A stretch of DNA of 64,000 bases from Sporosarcina sp. ACRSL. GTDB lineage: Bacteria > Bacillota > Bacilli > Bacillales_A > Planococcaceae. The notes under the pieces are model-generated. The model saw only the letters and a list, made by a program, of their open reading frames with translations, did no database searches and was not told where the DNA came from. Of the stretch, positions 25,051 to 33,008 are shown piece after piece. The position numbers were made by a program, and so were the translations under genes. The first letter of the stretch is position 1; each line of letters opens with the position of its first letter. The stretch is taken from assembly GCF_022346605.1 (NCBI RefSeq), contig NZ_JAKRNT010000003.1, positions 124,001 to 188,000 on the forward strand, written 5' to 3'.

Positions 25051-25422
25051 GTGAAAAAGGTTGCCTTGGCTCTACTATTGTTTACTTTGTCATTCTTACT
25101 CTATAAAGACTTTTTTCCTGAGGGAGAAACAGCTGTTTTAGGAATTGCTATTATTGTTTTTTTAACATATTGTTTAAGCCATTATAAGCTGGGTAAATCT
25201 ACGAAACACTCAAAGGAAAAGAAACAGGTTATATCTCAATTATTCCTAACTATTTACCTCGTTTTGTTAATATTTGTTTTTACTATATTTAAGGGGAAAT
25301 CATCCGTTGGAATTTCTTTTGATAATATTTTCTTTTGGTTAGTGTTAATGATTACAATAATTGAATTGATAACACGATGGAGAAAGGTAAGTACAAGTGT
25401 ACATGCGCGAAAAACAGCGTAA
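25051..25422 (+). CDS. Small multi-pass membrane protein
   Basis: A 123-residue protein with about four hydrophobic segments (residues 2-18, 27-43, 65-83, 95-113), a Lys-rich cytoplasmic stretch (KSTKHSKEKKQ) between segments 2 and 3, and a basic C-terminus. No family is recognised. GTG at 25,051 is chosen for the AAGGAGG 7 nt upstream. It has its own terminator and shares an upstream 43-bp element with the next gene. Its base composition is AT-richer than its neighbours. Confidence 0.7.
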   Translation: MKKVALALLLFTLSFLLYKDFFPEGETAVLGIAIIVFLTYCLSHYKLGKSTKHSKEKKQVISQLFLTIYLVLLIFVFTIFKGKSSVGISFDNIFFWLVLMITIIELITRWRKVSTSVHARKTA

Positions 25423-25441
25423 TGGAAGTGTTCTAACAACC

Positions 25442-25492
25442 TACAGCCATTTGTCGGTAATGTACCGGCGAGCGGCTGTATTTTTTATTTTT
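25442..25492 (+). terminator. Intrinsic terminator after the small membrane protein
   Basis: TACAGCC (25442-25448) pairs with GGCTGTA (25474-25480), with an inner CGG/CCG stem, and is followed by TTTTTTATTTTT. Confidence 0.85.
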
Positions 25493-25510
25493 ACGCAGCA
25501 GAACACAAAT

Positions 25511-25553
25511 CCTTTATTTCAAATAAAGGAAAACCTGTCTTCATTGTCGAATG
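25511..25553 (+). repeat. 43-bp upstream repeat, copy 2
   Basis: This is the second copy of the block at 24972-25014, 34 bp before the methyltransferase start. Here CCTTTATTTCAAATAAAGG is a perfect palindrome with a single central base, and the 3' half (CTGTCTTCATTGTCGAATG) runs into a TATATT-like -10. It may be an operator plus promoter core. Confidence 0.8.
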
Positions 25554-25586
25554 TATATTCCCATATCGTTTTTTGGAGGGATGAAC

Positions 25587-26336
25587 ATGGGAAATGAATC
25601 ACTATTGTTGAACAAAAAAAGTTGGGATGAGGTGGCGCCACGGTTTTTTGGGCGGAATCCGTTGCCGGAATATGGGCCGCTTGCGCCTCGGGAAGAGGAT
25701 TTGAATTTACTTGGCGATGTAGATGGCATGAAGGTATTGGATATTGGTTGCGGAAGCGGACATTCCTTGCAATATATGGATTCTCGGAGTGCCGCGGAAC
25801 TATGGGGTGTGGACCTTTCAAAGACACAGATTGAAACGGCGAAAGAGTTGCTGATAGACAGCAAAGCCCCAGTTCATTTATTTGAATCGCCAATGGAGGA
25901 AAATCCCGGACTGCCTCTTTCATACTTCGATATTGTCTATTCCATTTTCGCGTTAGGTTGGACGACCGATTTGCGTCAAACGCTAACAAACGTCCACGAC
26001 TATTTGAAACCGGGTGGCATTTTCGTTTTTAGCTGGGAGCACCCGTTGCACAGTCGGGCTAGCTTGGTAGGTGAAGAGCTTCATTTCAATAAAACCTACC
26101 ACGAAGAAGGTGCCTATGATCACGTAGCTTGGCATGCGCCTGCGATCATGCAGCAGTACAGAGTAGGTACATATATCAATACATTGATTGAATGTGGATT
26201 CCAAATCGAAAAAGTTATTGAGGATGTTTCATTGACGGATGAGGATCGGGAAAGACATGCGAATCGATGGTATTCGTATGAGAAGGCGAAGATGATGCCG
26301 ACGACGTTGATTATTAAGTGTAGAAGGAAAGAATAA
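25587..26336 (+). CDS. Class I SAM-dependent methyltransferase
   Basis: A 249-residue methyltransferase: VLDIGCGSGHSLQYM near residue 50 (SAM motif I), GVDLSKTQIETAKELL (acidic loop), FDIVYSIFALGWTTD (motif IV) and the post-motif LKPGGIFVFSWEHPL. Substrate unknown. ATG 25,587 is chosen with TTGGAGGG 6 nt upstream; the in-frame ATG at 25,551 overlaps the 43-bp repeat. Confidence 0.87.
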   Translation: MGNESLLLNKKSWDEVAPRFFGRNPLPEYGPLAPREEDLNLLGDVDGMKVLDIGCGSGHSLQYMDSRSAAELWGVDLSKTQIETAKELLIDSKAPVHLFESPMEENPGLPLSYFDIVYSIFALGWTTDLRQTLTNVHDYLKPGGIFVFSWEHPLHSRASLVGEELHFNKTYHEEGAYDHVAWHAPAIMQQYRVGTYINTLIECGFQIEKVIEDVSLTDEDRERHANRWYSYEKAKMMPTTLIIKCRRKE

Positions 26337-26387
26337 TCGAATTAACGTGTGTCATAAAAAGACACTATCTAATTAGGAGTGTAAGTA

Positions 26388-27041
26388 ATGCAAGTAAATC
26401 ATCTATTCGATTGCCACTTACCAGATTTAAAAAGATATTGTTACATGATAACCGGGAATCCTTGGGATGGCGATGATTTGTATCAGGATACTCTCATGAA
26501 CATTATGAAACGTTCTTCAAACCTAACCAATCACCCCAATCCGAAGGGTTACCTCTTAAAAACAGCAACTAACCAATGGCGAGATACTCTGCGGAAAAAA
26601 AGAAGAGAGGTTGTAGGTGAGGATACTAAACAGATTTTGTCGACTGTAGATAACAGTTTAATTGAGTCAATGGAGATACTGTTAGCTCTTCTACCATTCA
26701 AACAGACTGCCGTCATCGTTCTAACAGAATACTTCTGCTACAGTTCGAAGGATATTGCCAGAATGTTACATATGACCACTGGTGGTGTAAAAGCTGCTTT
26801 AAATCGAGGTAGAACAACTTTAGCGAAAATGAAAAATGCTCAAATGAATAATGATGAACCTATACATTCTCTCCTTAACCGTTTATTGACTGGATTAAGA
26901 AGTAATGATTTTAGAAGTGTTGTTACCACCTATCATCTTCTTGTATCAAGGGGAGTGAAAATCAGTAATGATGACCAGTATTTCACTTTCGAACTACATG
27001 ACCCAGAAGGGAACATTTTTTCAATAAGGGAAAAAATTTAA
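26388..27041 (+). CDS. ECF-like sigma factor with an unusual VOC-like C-terminal tail
   Basis: Residues 1-90 match sigma region 2 (LPDLKRYCYMITGNPWDGDDLYQDTLMNIMK, PKGYLLKTATNQWRD), and residues ~100-150 match region 4 (LLPFKQTAVIVLTEYFCYSSKDIARMLHMTTGGVKAALNRGR). The last ~50 residues start like a SnoaL-type extension (LLTGLRSNDFRSVV) and then end YFTFELHDPEGNIFSIREKI, which reads like the final strand of a VOC domain. Two complete VOC genes follow in the same direction. The C-terminal join may be a fusion or past recombination. AGGAG ribosome binding site at 26,372. Confidence 0.8.
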   Translation: MQVNHLFDCHLPDLKRYCYMITGNPWDGDDLYQDTLMNIMKRSSNLTNHPNPKGYLLKTATNQWRDTLRKKRREVVGEDTKQILSTVDNSLIESMEILLALLPFKQTAVIVLTEYFCYSSKDIARMLHMTTGGVKAALNRGRTTLAKMKNAQMNNDEPIHSLLNRLLTGLRSNDFRSVVTTYHLLVSRGVKISNDDQYFTFELHDPEGNIFSIREKI

Positions 27042-27097
27042 ACTCATTCGTATCCTTTTAACCCTTATTTTCGTTATTTAGGCAAGGAGGTGATTTT

Positions 27098-27460
27098 ATG
27101 AAATCTGTTAAAAGAATTGATAGTGTCTTCGTCCCAGTAACGGATATTGAAAAATCTGAGAAATGGTATATGAACACTTTCCCATTTAAAGTAGTGTACC
27201 GAAGCAGTGATGGAGACTATGTTGGCTTTCGCTTTGATGAAAAAGGGGAATTGAAAACTGCATTAACTTTATATAAGGTTGATAAAATGCCAGAACGTAA
27301 TCATATTGCGTTCAACTTTTACTGCGATGATGTAGATGGTTTTCATTCATACTTAACCAAACAGGGAAATAGGGTAAGTGATATCCATGGTGGGGATGGG
27401 ATGAGATTTTTTGATTTGTTTGATCCCGACGGGAATGGATTAGGAATTGTTACATTTTAA
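27098..27460 (+). CDS. VOC family protein
   Basis: A 120-residue VOC protein: IDSVFVPVTDIEKSEKWYMNTF at the start, and HIAFNFYCDDVDGFHSYL then RFFDLFDPDGNGLGIVTF at the end. The second-module His and the C-terminal Asp are usual metal-ligand positions; other ligands are unclear. AAGGAGGTGATTTT before the ATG is an excellent ribosome binding site. It probably forms an operon with the sigma factor and the following VOC gene. Confidence 0.85.
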   Translation: MKSVKRIDSVFVPVTDIEKSEKWYMNTFPFKVVYRSSDGDYVGFRFDEKGELKTALTLYKVDKMPERNHIAFNFYCDDVDGFHSYLTKQGNRVSDIHGGDGMRFFDLFDPDGNGLGIVTF

Positions 27461-27509
27461 GAAATTCAAACGAATGATATTGCATACAAATTTAAAGGGG
27501 AAATAAAAA

Positions 27510-27926
27510 ATGAATACACTACTACAAAGAGTAGGAACTACGTACGTTCCTGTTGCAGATCCTAAAATAGCTTCAGATTGGTATCAGGAGATGTTAGGGG
27601 CGGTAGAGAACTTTCGAAATAATGATAAGGCTATACTTGACCTTGCCAATCAAAGCTTCTTTTGTGTGAAAGCTAAAGAAGGAGAGCGTTCTGGATTTCT
27701 TGACCATTACGGCAATGAACATTTTTTAATGACTTTTGAAGTAAATGGACTTGATCAGTTACAGGAGCTTCATTCATCTCTAAAATCAAAAGGAGTCTCC
27801 GTAGGGGACATTGAGGATCGGGGACATGCTGGCAACAATTTTGTGTTCTTTGATATAGATGGAAATAAGTTTGATGTATGGAGCGAGTTAAGCCCTGTTT
27901 TCAAAGAAAAGTATGGAATTGAGTAA
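27510..27926 (+). CDS. VOC family protein
   Basis: A 138-residue VOC protein: RVGTTYVPVADPKIASDWYQEMLG, HFLMTFEVNGLDQLQELH, NNFVFFDIDGNKFDVWSEL. It follows the preceding VOC gene by 49 bp. The two share fold but not close identity, so they are probably old paralogues. Substrate unknown. Confidence 0.85.
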   Translation: MNTLLQRVGTTYVPVADPKIASDWYQEMLGAVENFRNNDKAILDLANQSFFCVKAKEGERSGFLDHYGNEHFLMTFEVNGLDQLQELHSSLKSKGVSVGDIEDRGHAGNNFVFFDIDGNKFDVWSELSPVFKEKYGIE

Positions 27927-28028
27927 ACCTATCTAACTGAGGACTACTTCAAAGACTCACTTGTTGAAATAAACAACTTTACTTTAGTCACTTTAGGGTT
28001 GTTAATTGGAACGAAAATATACAAAACT

Positions 28029-28056
28029 AAAAGCACCCGGAGGTTAGGGTGCTTTT
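28029..28056. terminator. Bidirectional terminator between VOC and HAD genes
   Basis: AAAAGCACCC pairs perfectly with GGGTGCTTTT around an 8-nt loop. It lies between convergent genes, with the A/T tails inside the stem on both sides. It touches the HAD gene stop codon. Confidence 0.85.
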
Positions 28057-28583
28057 CACTGTTGAAGCAGCAATTTTACCGCCTTCAACAAATTTTCCGC
28101 AATATAATCAGGCTCTACGTCTGCCCATGTATGCCTAAACTGAGTTAAAGAACTTTCGCCCCACCCAGTCAAAACTAAAACTTTCTTCGCGCCAACTGCG
28201 TGAGCCGCCAACATATCTGTCGACCCAACATCGCCGATAAATGCCGTTTTCGAAAGATCTAATCCATGTTTTTCCGCAGCTTCTCGAAGTAGACCCGAGC
28301 TTGGTTTACGGCATTCGCATCCTTCCGAGGAGCCGTGTGAGCATATGAAGGCATCATCAAAACCAAACGCCATGAATTCATCGTAAAAGTCCTCGATGCT
28401 CGCCTCACCTTTGCTAATCCGGTGCTGATTTGTACAAGCGAATGTCTTAATTCCGTTTTCTTTCAAAAGATCAAGAGCTTCTTTGCTAAAAGGATAGGGA
28501 GTGAATTCTTTCGGATGAATAAAATGTCCAGTTCCGCCTATTGTTCCGTCTCGGTCTATAAAAACTGCCTGCAACTTATCCAT
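28056..28583 (-). CDS. HAD-IIIA phosphatase (heptose-bisphosphate/histidinol-phosphatase type)
   Basis: A 175-residue HAD hydrolase: FIDRDGTIGG (nucleophile and general acid Asp), TNQHRIS, the zinc-binding CSHGSSEGCECRKP, and FIGDVGSTDMLAAHAVG (metal-binding Asp). The CxH...CxC zinc site is typical of GmhB-like enzymes that remove phosphate from sugar phosphates. ATG 28,583 has AAAGGG 8 nt upstream. An ATG at 28,616 overlaps the SRPBCC-PDZ stop and would add 11 residues. Confidence 0.85.
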   Translation of the reverse strand: MDKLQAVFIDRDGTIGGTGHFIHPKEFTPYPFSKEALDLLKENGIKTFACTNQHRISKGEASIEDFYDEFMAFGFDDAFICSHGSSEGCECRKPSSGLLREAAEKHGLDLSKTAFIGDVGSTDMLAAHAVGAKKVLVLTGWGESSLTQFRHTWADVEPDYIAENLLKAVKLLLQQ

Positions 28584-28612
28584 TAGGCACACCCTTTCAG
28601 AACTTCCATTAC

Positions 28613-29311
28613 TCACTGCGTCGTTTGCCCATAAGGAACAGTCCTCAACTCCACCTCAAGCTGTTGGCCATCCCTTATTACATTCAACGTAATCTTTTGG
28701 TTAGGCTCTGTTTCTGAAACGATGATTTCCAATTCATCATAGGAGGCAGTTTTGGTTCCATTAACATTCGTTACGATGTCACCGACTGCAATTAACCCAT
28801 CAGCAGGCGTATTTGGTTGGATTTTAACAACTTTTGCCCCAGAAATATCGCCCGGATTCGTCCGATGTAGAACGCCAATCCAGCTTCTCCAAAAACGTGA
28901 GCGCAAATCTTCTTTCCCTTCATAAACATTTTTCAAGTTCCTCATGAATTGATACGTGCCGAACGCCATATTGTCCGCTTGCATCATTTCAAAATCGCCC
29001 AACCACATGCCCGTATATTCAATTGCCACAACAGATCCGCCATCTTGCGGTGTAATCGTCCAAGTGGTTAGTCCCTCGTCTTTGCCTTTAAGGACAAGCT
29101 TCTGATTTTCCTCTAGCTCAATAATCGTGCCGACATAGCTGACGCCCCAACCATAATCAAGGCTAACTTTTCCGCCAACACGAATATCAAGCTCGCAATT
29201 CCGCGTTTCCCAACGATTTCGTTCTTCCGGTACCGTCAGCGCTTTCCACACCTTTTCAGGTGACACATTCACAAAAATCTCCCGTTTCACTGAATCAATG
29301 ACTTTCTCCAT
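28613..29311 (-). CDS. SRPBCC (AHSA1-like) domain fused to a PDZ domain
   Basis: Residues 1-145 are an AHSA1-type SRPBCC fold (VKREIFVNVSPEKVWKALTVPEERNRWE, VGGKVSLDYGWGVSYVGTI). Residues ~150-230 are a PDZ-like domain (GAKVVKIQPNTPADGLIAVGDIVTNVNGTKTASYDELEIIVSE). No signal peptide or protease domain is present, so this is a cytoplasmic two-domain protein. It overlaps the ArsR gene by 17 bp, the usual ArsR-AHSA1 pairing, but the PDZ addition is unusual. Ligand unknown. Confidence 0.82.
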   Translation of the reverse strand: MEKVIDSVKREIFVNVSPEKVWKALTVPEERNRWETRNCELDIRVGGKVSLDYGWGVSYVGTIIELEENQKLVLKGKDEGLTTWTITPQDGGSVVAIEYTGMWLGDFEMMQADNMAFGTYQFMRNLKNVYEGKEDLRSRFWRSWIGVLHRTNPGDISGAKVVKIQPNTPADGLIAVGDIVTNVNGTKTASYDELEIIVSETEPNQKITLNVIRDGQQLEVELRTVPYGQTTQ

Positions 29312-29618
29312 CGCTTTCTCCCTCCAAATACTTTTTCAAATTCATCAACTTATTGTCCAATACGCTTCCGATTTCCTGCTGGAGCTTTTCGTACTGATGC
29401 TTGAAATTGTCCCTTTTTAAACTGTAAACACGATACCTCCCCTCTTTCCTCTCCGCTACCAAGTCCTCTTCCACTAAAATCTCAAGATGTTTTTTCACTG
29501 CAGGCTGTGAAATGGTAAATCGATCAACCAATTCGGACTGCGTATATTCATTCCGAGACAATAAAGTTAGTATTTTTCTTCGAGTGGGGTCTGCAATTGC
29601 CCGATAAATATCCGTCAT
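29295..29618 (-). CDS. ArsR-family transcriptional repressor
   Basis: A 107-residue winged-helix regulator: IYRAIADPTRRKILTLLSRNEYTQSELVDRFTISQPAVKKHLEIL, the recognition helix, followed by the VAERKEGRYRVYSLKRD wing. It has no cysteine pair for metal, so it belongs to the metal-independent ArsR group that pairs with SRPBCC proteins. An 18-bp palindrome upstream is the likely self-repression site. Confidence 0.9.
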   Translation of the reverse strand: MTDIYRAIADPTRRKILTLLSRNEYTQSELVDRFTISQPAVKKHLEILVEEDLVAERKEGRYRVYSLKRDNFKHQYEKLQQEIGSVLDNKLMNLKKYLEGESDGESH

Positions 29619-29637
29619 GTCAAAGCCTCCATATCAT

Positions 29638-29655
29638 ATAACCATTTGGTTATAA
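29638..29655 (-). promoter_or_regulatory. Palindromic operator upstream of the ArsR gene
   Basis: TATAACCATTTGGTTATA is a perfect 18-bp palindrome 20 bp before the ArsR start. It fits between a weak -35 (TTTTAC) and a TATGAT -10 on the minus strand, so a bound ArsR dimer would block the promoter. This form of ATAACCA-TGGTTAT operator is common in front of ArsR-SRPBCC pairs. Confidence 0.75.
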
Positions 29656-29700
29656 GTAAAACATAGCAAATCGCACATCTGAATGTCAACAAAAATCAGA

Positions 29701-29991
29701 CTATTGATTAAAAATTCCTTCCAATGGCTCCCACGGATAGATGGTTGCTTCGAATTTCTCCTCAATTACCGCTGGATCATTGTCAGCAAAGTGCTGGGCC
29801 TCTTCCAAGCTATCGACTTCTAGAATGATCAATCCCCCTGTATGATCCATGAACGGCCCACCCGCAATCAAAATCCCTTTTGCCAACGCTTCTTCCCTCA
29901 CATACTCCCGATGCGGGACAAGCCCTTGCTCCCAATGTGGCTTTCCTTCTTTCCATGCTTTCCCTGTCGTGAAATGAATGACAACTTTCAT
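29701..29991 (-). CDS. YciI-family protein
   Basis: A 96-residue protein: MKVVIHFTTGKAWKEG, HREYVREEALAKGILIAGGPF, GGLIILEVDSLEEAQHFADNDPAVIEEKFEATIYPW. The conserved His and Asp and the DNDP motif are typical of the YciI/dimeric ferredoxin-like fold. Function in this organism unknown. AGGGGG before the ATG; array 2 lies upstream. Confidence 0.85.
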   Translation of the reverse strand: MKVVIHFTTGKAWKEGKPHWEQGLVPHREYVREEALAKGILIAGGPFMDHTGGLIILEVDSLEEAQHFADNDPAVIEEKFEATIYPWEPLEGIFNQ

Positions 29992-30098
29992 ACAAGTACC
30001 CCCTCTTCATTCGTTATCATTCTACTTCGACATCACCTTGGACAATACCTCGCGTGCGAAATGATAAAAAGAGGAAACAGGACGGGTGTGGAAATCGG

Positions 30099-30240
30099 TT
30101 ATCACCGCTCCGCCCCGGTTTATTACCACTTAGCAAGAGTTTATCACCGCTCAGCAGCACTTTATCACCACTTAGACAGTGTTTATCACCACTCAGAGGC
30201 AATTTATCACCACTTAGACTTGTTTATCACCGTTCGTCCA
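30099..30240 (+). repeat. Array 2 of 21-bp units, core TTATCACC, 7 units
   Basis: Units begin at 30099, 30120, 30141, 30162, 30183, 30204 and 30224; the spacing is 21 bp except the last (20). The second unit is TTATTACC. Both CACCAC and CACCGC subtypes are mixed. The array lies between the YciI gene start and the end of the aromatic operon, both minus strand; the core is again on the plus strand. Confidence 0.92.
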
Positions 30241-30386
30241 TTTAGACTTCCCAACACACGGCAATTCTTAGTTTGTCAAAGGCATTTGGCCCAACATCAA
30301 CATCTATTTAGCAAAATATAGCCCGCGCAACGATGATCGTGGCTACACACTGTATGCCAACTCGTGCCAAATGCCCTTCACCAATC

Positions 30387-30422
30387 AAAAACAATGCACA
30401 CAGCCACCCCCGCTGTGTGCAT
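30387..30422 (-). terminator. Terminator of the aromatic degradation operon
   Basis: ATGCACACAGC pairs with GCTGTGTGCAT across a 7-nt C-rich loop, and the minus-strand copy ends in TGTTTTTG. It lies just after the dioxygenase stop. Confidence 0.8.
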
Positions 30423-30436
30423 CGCCTTTCAATCTA

Positions 30437-31228
30437 TTAACTATAAACAGGCTTATCCTGTAGGCGCAGCTTGAAATCTAAATGGGCTGTGTAGAAGTCG
30501 GTCTCCAACCCTTTCTCCGCTCCATCGTGCTTCTCCAACTTCGTAATAAGAGTGCCGCGGACGCCATTGGCAACATCGTTGTCCAAGTATTGGTTGCCCT
30601 CGAAAAATACTTGGGAGATCAACGGATCGCCATTTTGCGGCCTAAATAGGAAATGGAGATGGGCCGGCCGGAATGGATGGGAGTCGATCCATGTCAGGAA
30701 TTTGCCTGTCGGGCCGTCTGTCGGGATTGAGTAGTCGCCCGGGACGATCGTTTGCACTTCGAACTTTCCATTTTCGTCCGTGAACAGTACCGCACGCAAG
30801 TTTTCGGCTGGAATGCCTTCCGCAAATCCGGAGTACTGGCCATTCGCATCTGCCTGCCAAATGTCCACTTTCGTATTCGCCAGCGGGTTGCCATCTACAT
30901 CTGTGACCGTGCCGCTAAAGAAAAACACGTCGCCCGGCTCGTCATCGCGCATCGGCATGACACCTGGATTTTCGATTTCAGCCGCGTTTGGAAGATAGAA
31001 CGGCCCGAGGATTGTCGGCTCTGTCCCCTCTACATTTTTATACATTTCTTGAAGCGCATGCGTTTCGAAGAATACATCCATGAACAGCGGAATTTCGCCC
31101 GCCTTACCGAGTTCGTCCGCCCAATTGACGAGCGCCTGGTAGTCATTATGATCGAGCTCATGCTCCCGAATTAATTCCTTGAATTTGATGACCAACCCAT
31201 TGTAAACATCCACCACTTTTTGATTCAT
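30437..31228 (-). CDS. Intradiol ring-cleavage dioxygenase (catechol 1,2-dioxygenase type)
   Basis: A 263-residue non-haem Fe(III) dioxygenase that would cleave a catechol between its hydroxyls to cis,cis-muconate. The signature ILGPFYLP (~76-83) is present. The iron ligands are Tyr in GQYSGF, Tyr in GDYSIPTDGPTG, and two His in RPAHLHF. It is shorter than the usual catechol and hydroxyquinol enzymes. Next to a muconate cycloisomerase, catechol is the better substrate guess. ATG 31,228 follows AAAGGATGAAGT; GTG at 31,231 is also possible. Confidence 0.88.
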   Translation of the reverse strand: MNQKVVDVYNGLVIKFKELIREHELDHNDYQALVNWADELGKAGEIPLFMDVFFETHALQEMYKNVEGTEPTILGPFYLPNAAEIENPGVMPMRDDEPGDVFFFSGTVTDVDGNPLANTKVDIWQADANGQYSGFAEGIPAENLRAVLFTDENGKFEVQTIVPGDYSIPTDGPTGKFLTWIDSHPFRPAHLHFLFRPQNGDPLISQVFFEGNQYLDNDVANGVRGTLITKLEKHDGAEKGLETDFYTAHLDFKLRLQDKPVYS

Positions 31229-31251
31229 CACTTCATCCTTTCAATTTTTTA

Positions 31252-32367
31252 TTATAAATCTCTTCCATAATGGAAGATCTTCTCCACATCGATCTCCATC
31301 CCATAGCCTGGGCCATTCGGGACTTTCAACTGAAACTCTTCATATACAATCGCATTTGTCGTAATCGTATCGGTGAATAAAAGCGGGCCGAACAGCTCCG
31401 TGCCGTACTTCATTTCTGGGATTGTCGAATAGAGATGCGCGCAAATTGCCGTGCCGAGAGCCGATTCGATCATCGTTCCTCCATATAAGGAAATCCCCGC
31501 CGCTTCCGCAATCGCCGCCACTTTTTTCGTCGCAGTCAGACCGCTAACGTTTGCGGGCTTGAGAGAGAATACATTTCCCGACCTATGCTTCGCCACTTGA
31601 TAGACTTCTTCCAACGAACCGAGCGACTCATCAGCCATAATCGGCACCTTGAACCTCGAAGCAAGACGCGACATCCCTTCCTTATTCCAAGCGGGCAACG
31701 GCTGTTCAATCAAGTCAATGCCACCGTCCTCCAGCGCTTCGATACAATACATTGCCGTCGTCTCGTCCCATGCTTGATTGACATCAACCCGGATGCTCGC
31801 CGTGTCCCCTACGGCTTCCTTGATTTTCAGCACGTGGTCGACATTCCGTTTTGGGTCTCCCATGCCAATTTTCAACTTAAAAATGTTATGCCGTTTCGCA
31901 TGTAAACTTTCCTTCGCCTCTTCAATATCCCTTCGCGTCTCCCCGCTTGCGAGCGTCCAAGCGACTGGTAACGAGTCGTGGATCTGTCCGCCGAATAGTT
32001 CATGGACGGAGACTCCTCTCGTCTTCGCCGCAAGCTCGATGACCGCCGCTTCCACTGCCGCCTTCGCAAACGTGTTGCCGACGACATGGTTATTGACGGT
32101 ATACGAAATCGCATCGAAATGGGCTGCATTCCGTCCGATGACGAGAGGCTTTATATACTTTTCGATATTCATTTTGATTGCTTCCGGTGTTTCTGCACAA
32201 TACGATGCGCCGCCAATTGTCGCGACTTCTCCCCAACCTTCGAGCCCGTCTTCCCCAGTCACCCGGACGAGGATGATCGTCTGCATGACAATCGTATGCA
32301 TCGCAAGTTTATGAGGCCGGATCGTCGGAAGATCCACAATAACGACATCGAGCGAGCGGATGTTCAT
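31252..32367 (-). CDS. catB: Muconate cycloisomerase (enolase superfamily)
   Basis: A 371-residue enolase-superfamily protein: catalytic KLKIG (K-x-K), metal ligands in RVDVNQAWD, LIEQPLP, MADES, and the C-terminal SLKPANVSGL. These match the muconate-lactonising subgroup. It converts cis,cis-muconate to muconolactone. Its start overlaps the CoA-transferase beta gene by 4 bp, and the dioxygenase gene is 24 bp downstream. Chloromuconate or other lactonising activity is possible. Confidence 0.85.
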   Translation of the reverse strand: MNIRSLDVVIVDLPTIRPHKLAMHTIVMQTIILVRVTGEDGLEGWGEVATIGGASYCAETPEAIKMNIEKYIKPLVIGRNAAHFDAISYTVNNHVVGNTFAKAAVEAAVIELAAKTRGVSVHELFGGQIHDSLPVAWTLASGETRRDIEEAKESLHAKRHNIFKLKIGMGDPKRNVDHVLKIKEAVGDTASIRVDVNQAWDETTAMYCIEALEDGGIDLIEQPLPAWNKEGMSRLASRFKVPIMADESLGSLEEVYQVAKHRSGNVFSLKPANVSGLTATKKVAAIAEAAGISLYGGTMIESALGTAICAHLYSTIPEMKYGTELFGPLLFTDTITTNAIVYEEFQLKVPNGPGYGMEIDVEKIFHYGRDL

Positions 32368-33008
32368 AGCTCGAACCCTCCTTCGTCGAAATGGGCCTCT
32401 GTACTTTCCCGCACTTGCTCGAGCGTGACTCCCGGCATGAGCTCCGTCAGGATCAGCTGTTCATTCACGACAGTAAATACGGCCAATTCTGTAATGATCA
32501 GATCGACGCTGCGGGTTGACGTGAGCGGAAATGTGCATGCTTTCATGAGCTTGCTTTTGCCGTCCTTCGTCAAATGGGAAGTCGTCACGATCACTTTCTT
32601 GGCGCCTACAAGCAAGTCCATCGCGCCGCCAACGCCGATAATGTTCTTGCCAGGTATGGCCCAATTGGCGATGCGTCCGGTTTCATCGACTTGAAGGGCG
32701 CCGAGAATCGCAACATCGATATGCCCGCCGCGGATCATCTCGAATGATTCCGCACTGCTGAAAAACGAAGCACCGACACGTTCGCCGACCGGCAGTTTCC
32801 CTGCGTTCACCAAGTTCGGGTCCTCTTCCTCTACTTCCGTGACGCCTAACAGACCGTTTTCCGTATGAAAGTGGACGAGCTCGTTTTCAACGTACTTCGC
32901 CACGAGTGTCGGAATGCCGATGCCCAAGTTCACGACAGCAGGGCCTTTCAGTTCACGAGCAGCACGTCTCGCAATCAACTCTTGCACACTGTTTTCGATG
33001 GACGACAC
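32364..33008 (-). CDS. pcaJ: 3-oxoacid (3-oxoadipate) CoA-transferase subunit B
   Basis: A 214-residue beta subunit. The family opening VQELIARRAARELKGPAVVNLGIGIPTLVAKYV and the catalytic Glu in FHTENGLLGV are present. It transfers CoA from succinyl-CoA to 3-oxoadipate. It overlaps the alpha-subunit gene by 56 bp in another frame. In this operon 3-oxoadipate is the expected acceptor; acetoacetate (ScoAB) is the alternative. Confidence 0.88.
   Translation of the reverse strand: MSSIENSVQELIARRAARELKGPAVVNLGIGIPTLVAKYVENELVHFHTENGLLGVTEVEEEDPNLVNAGKLPVGERVGASFFSSAESFEMIRGGHIDVAILGALQVDETGRIANWAIPGKNIIGVGGAMDLLVGAKKVIVTTSHLTKDGKSKLMKACTFPLTSTRSVDLIITELAVFTVVNEQLILTELMPGVTLEQVRESTEAHFDEGGFEL

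Noticed and set aside
24972-25553. Insertion sequence or MITE ends
   Set aside because: The 43-bp blocks are direct, not inverted, copies and there is no transposase; each is placed like a promoter region.
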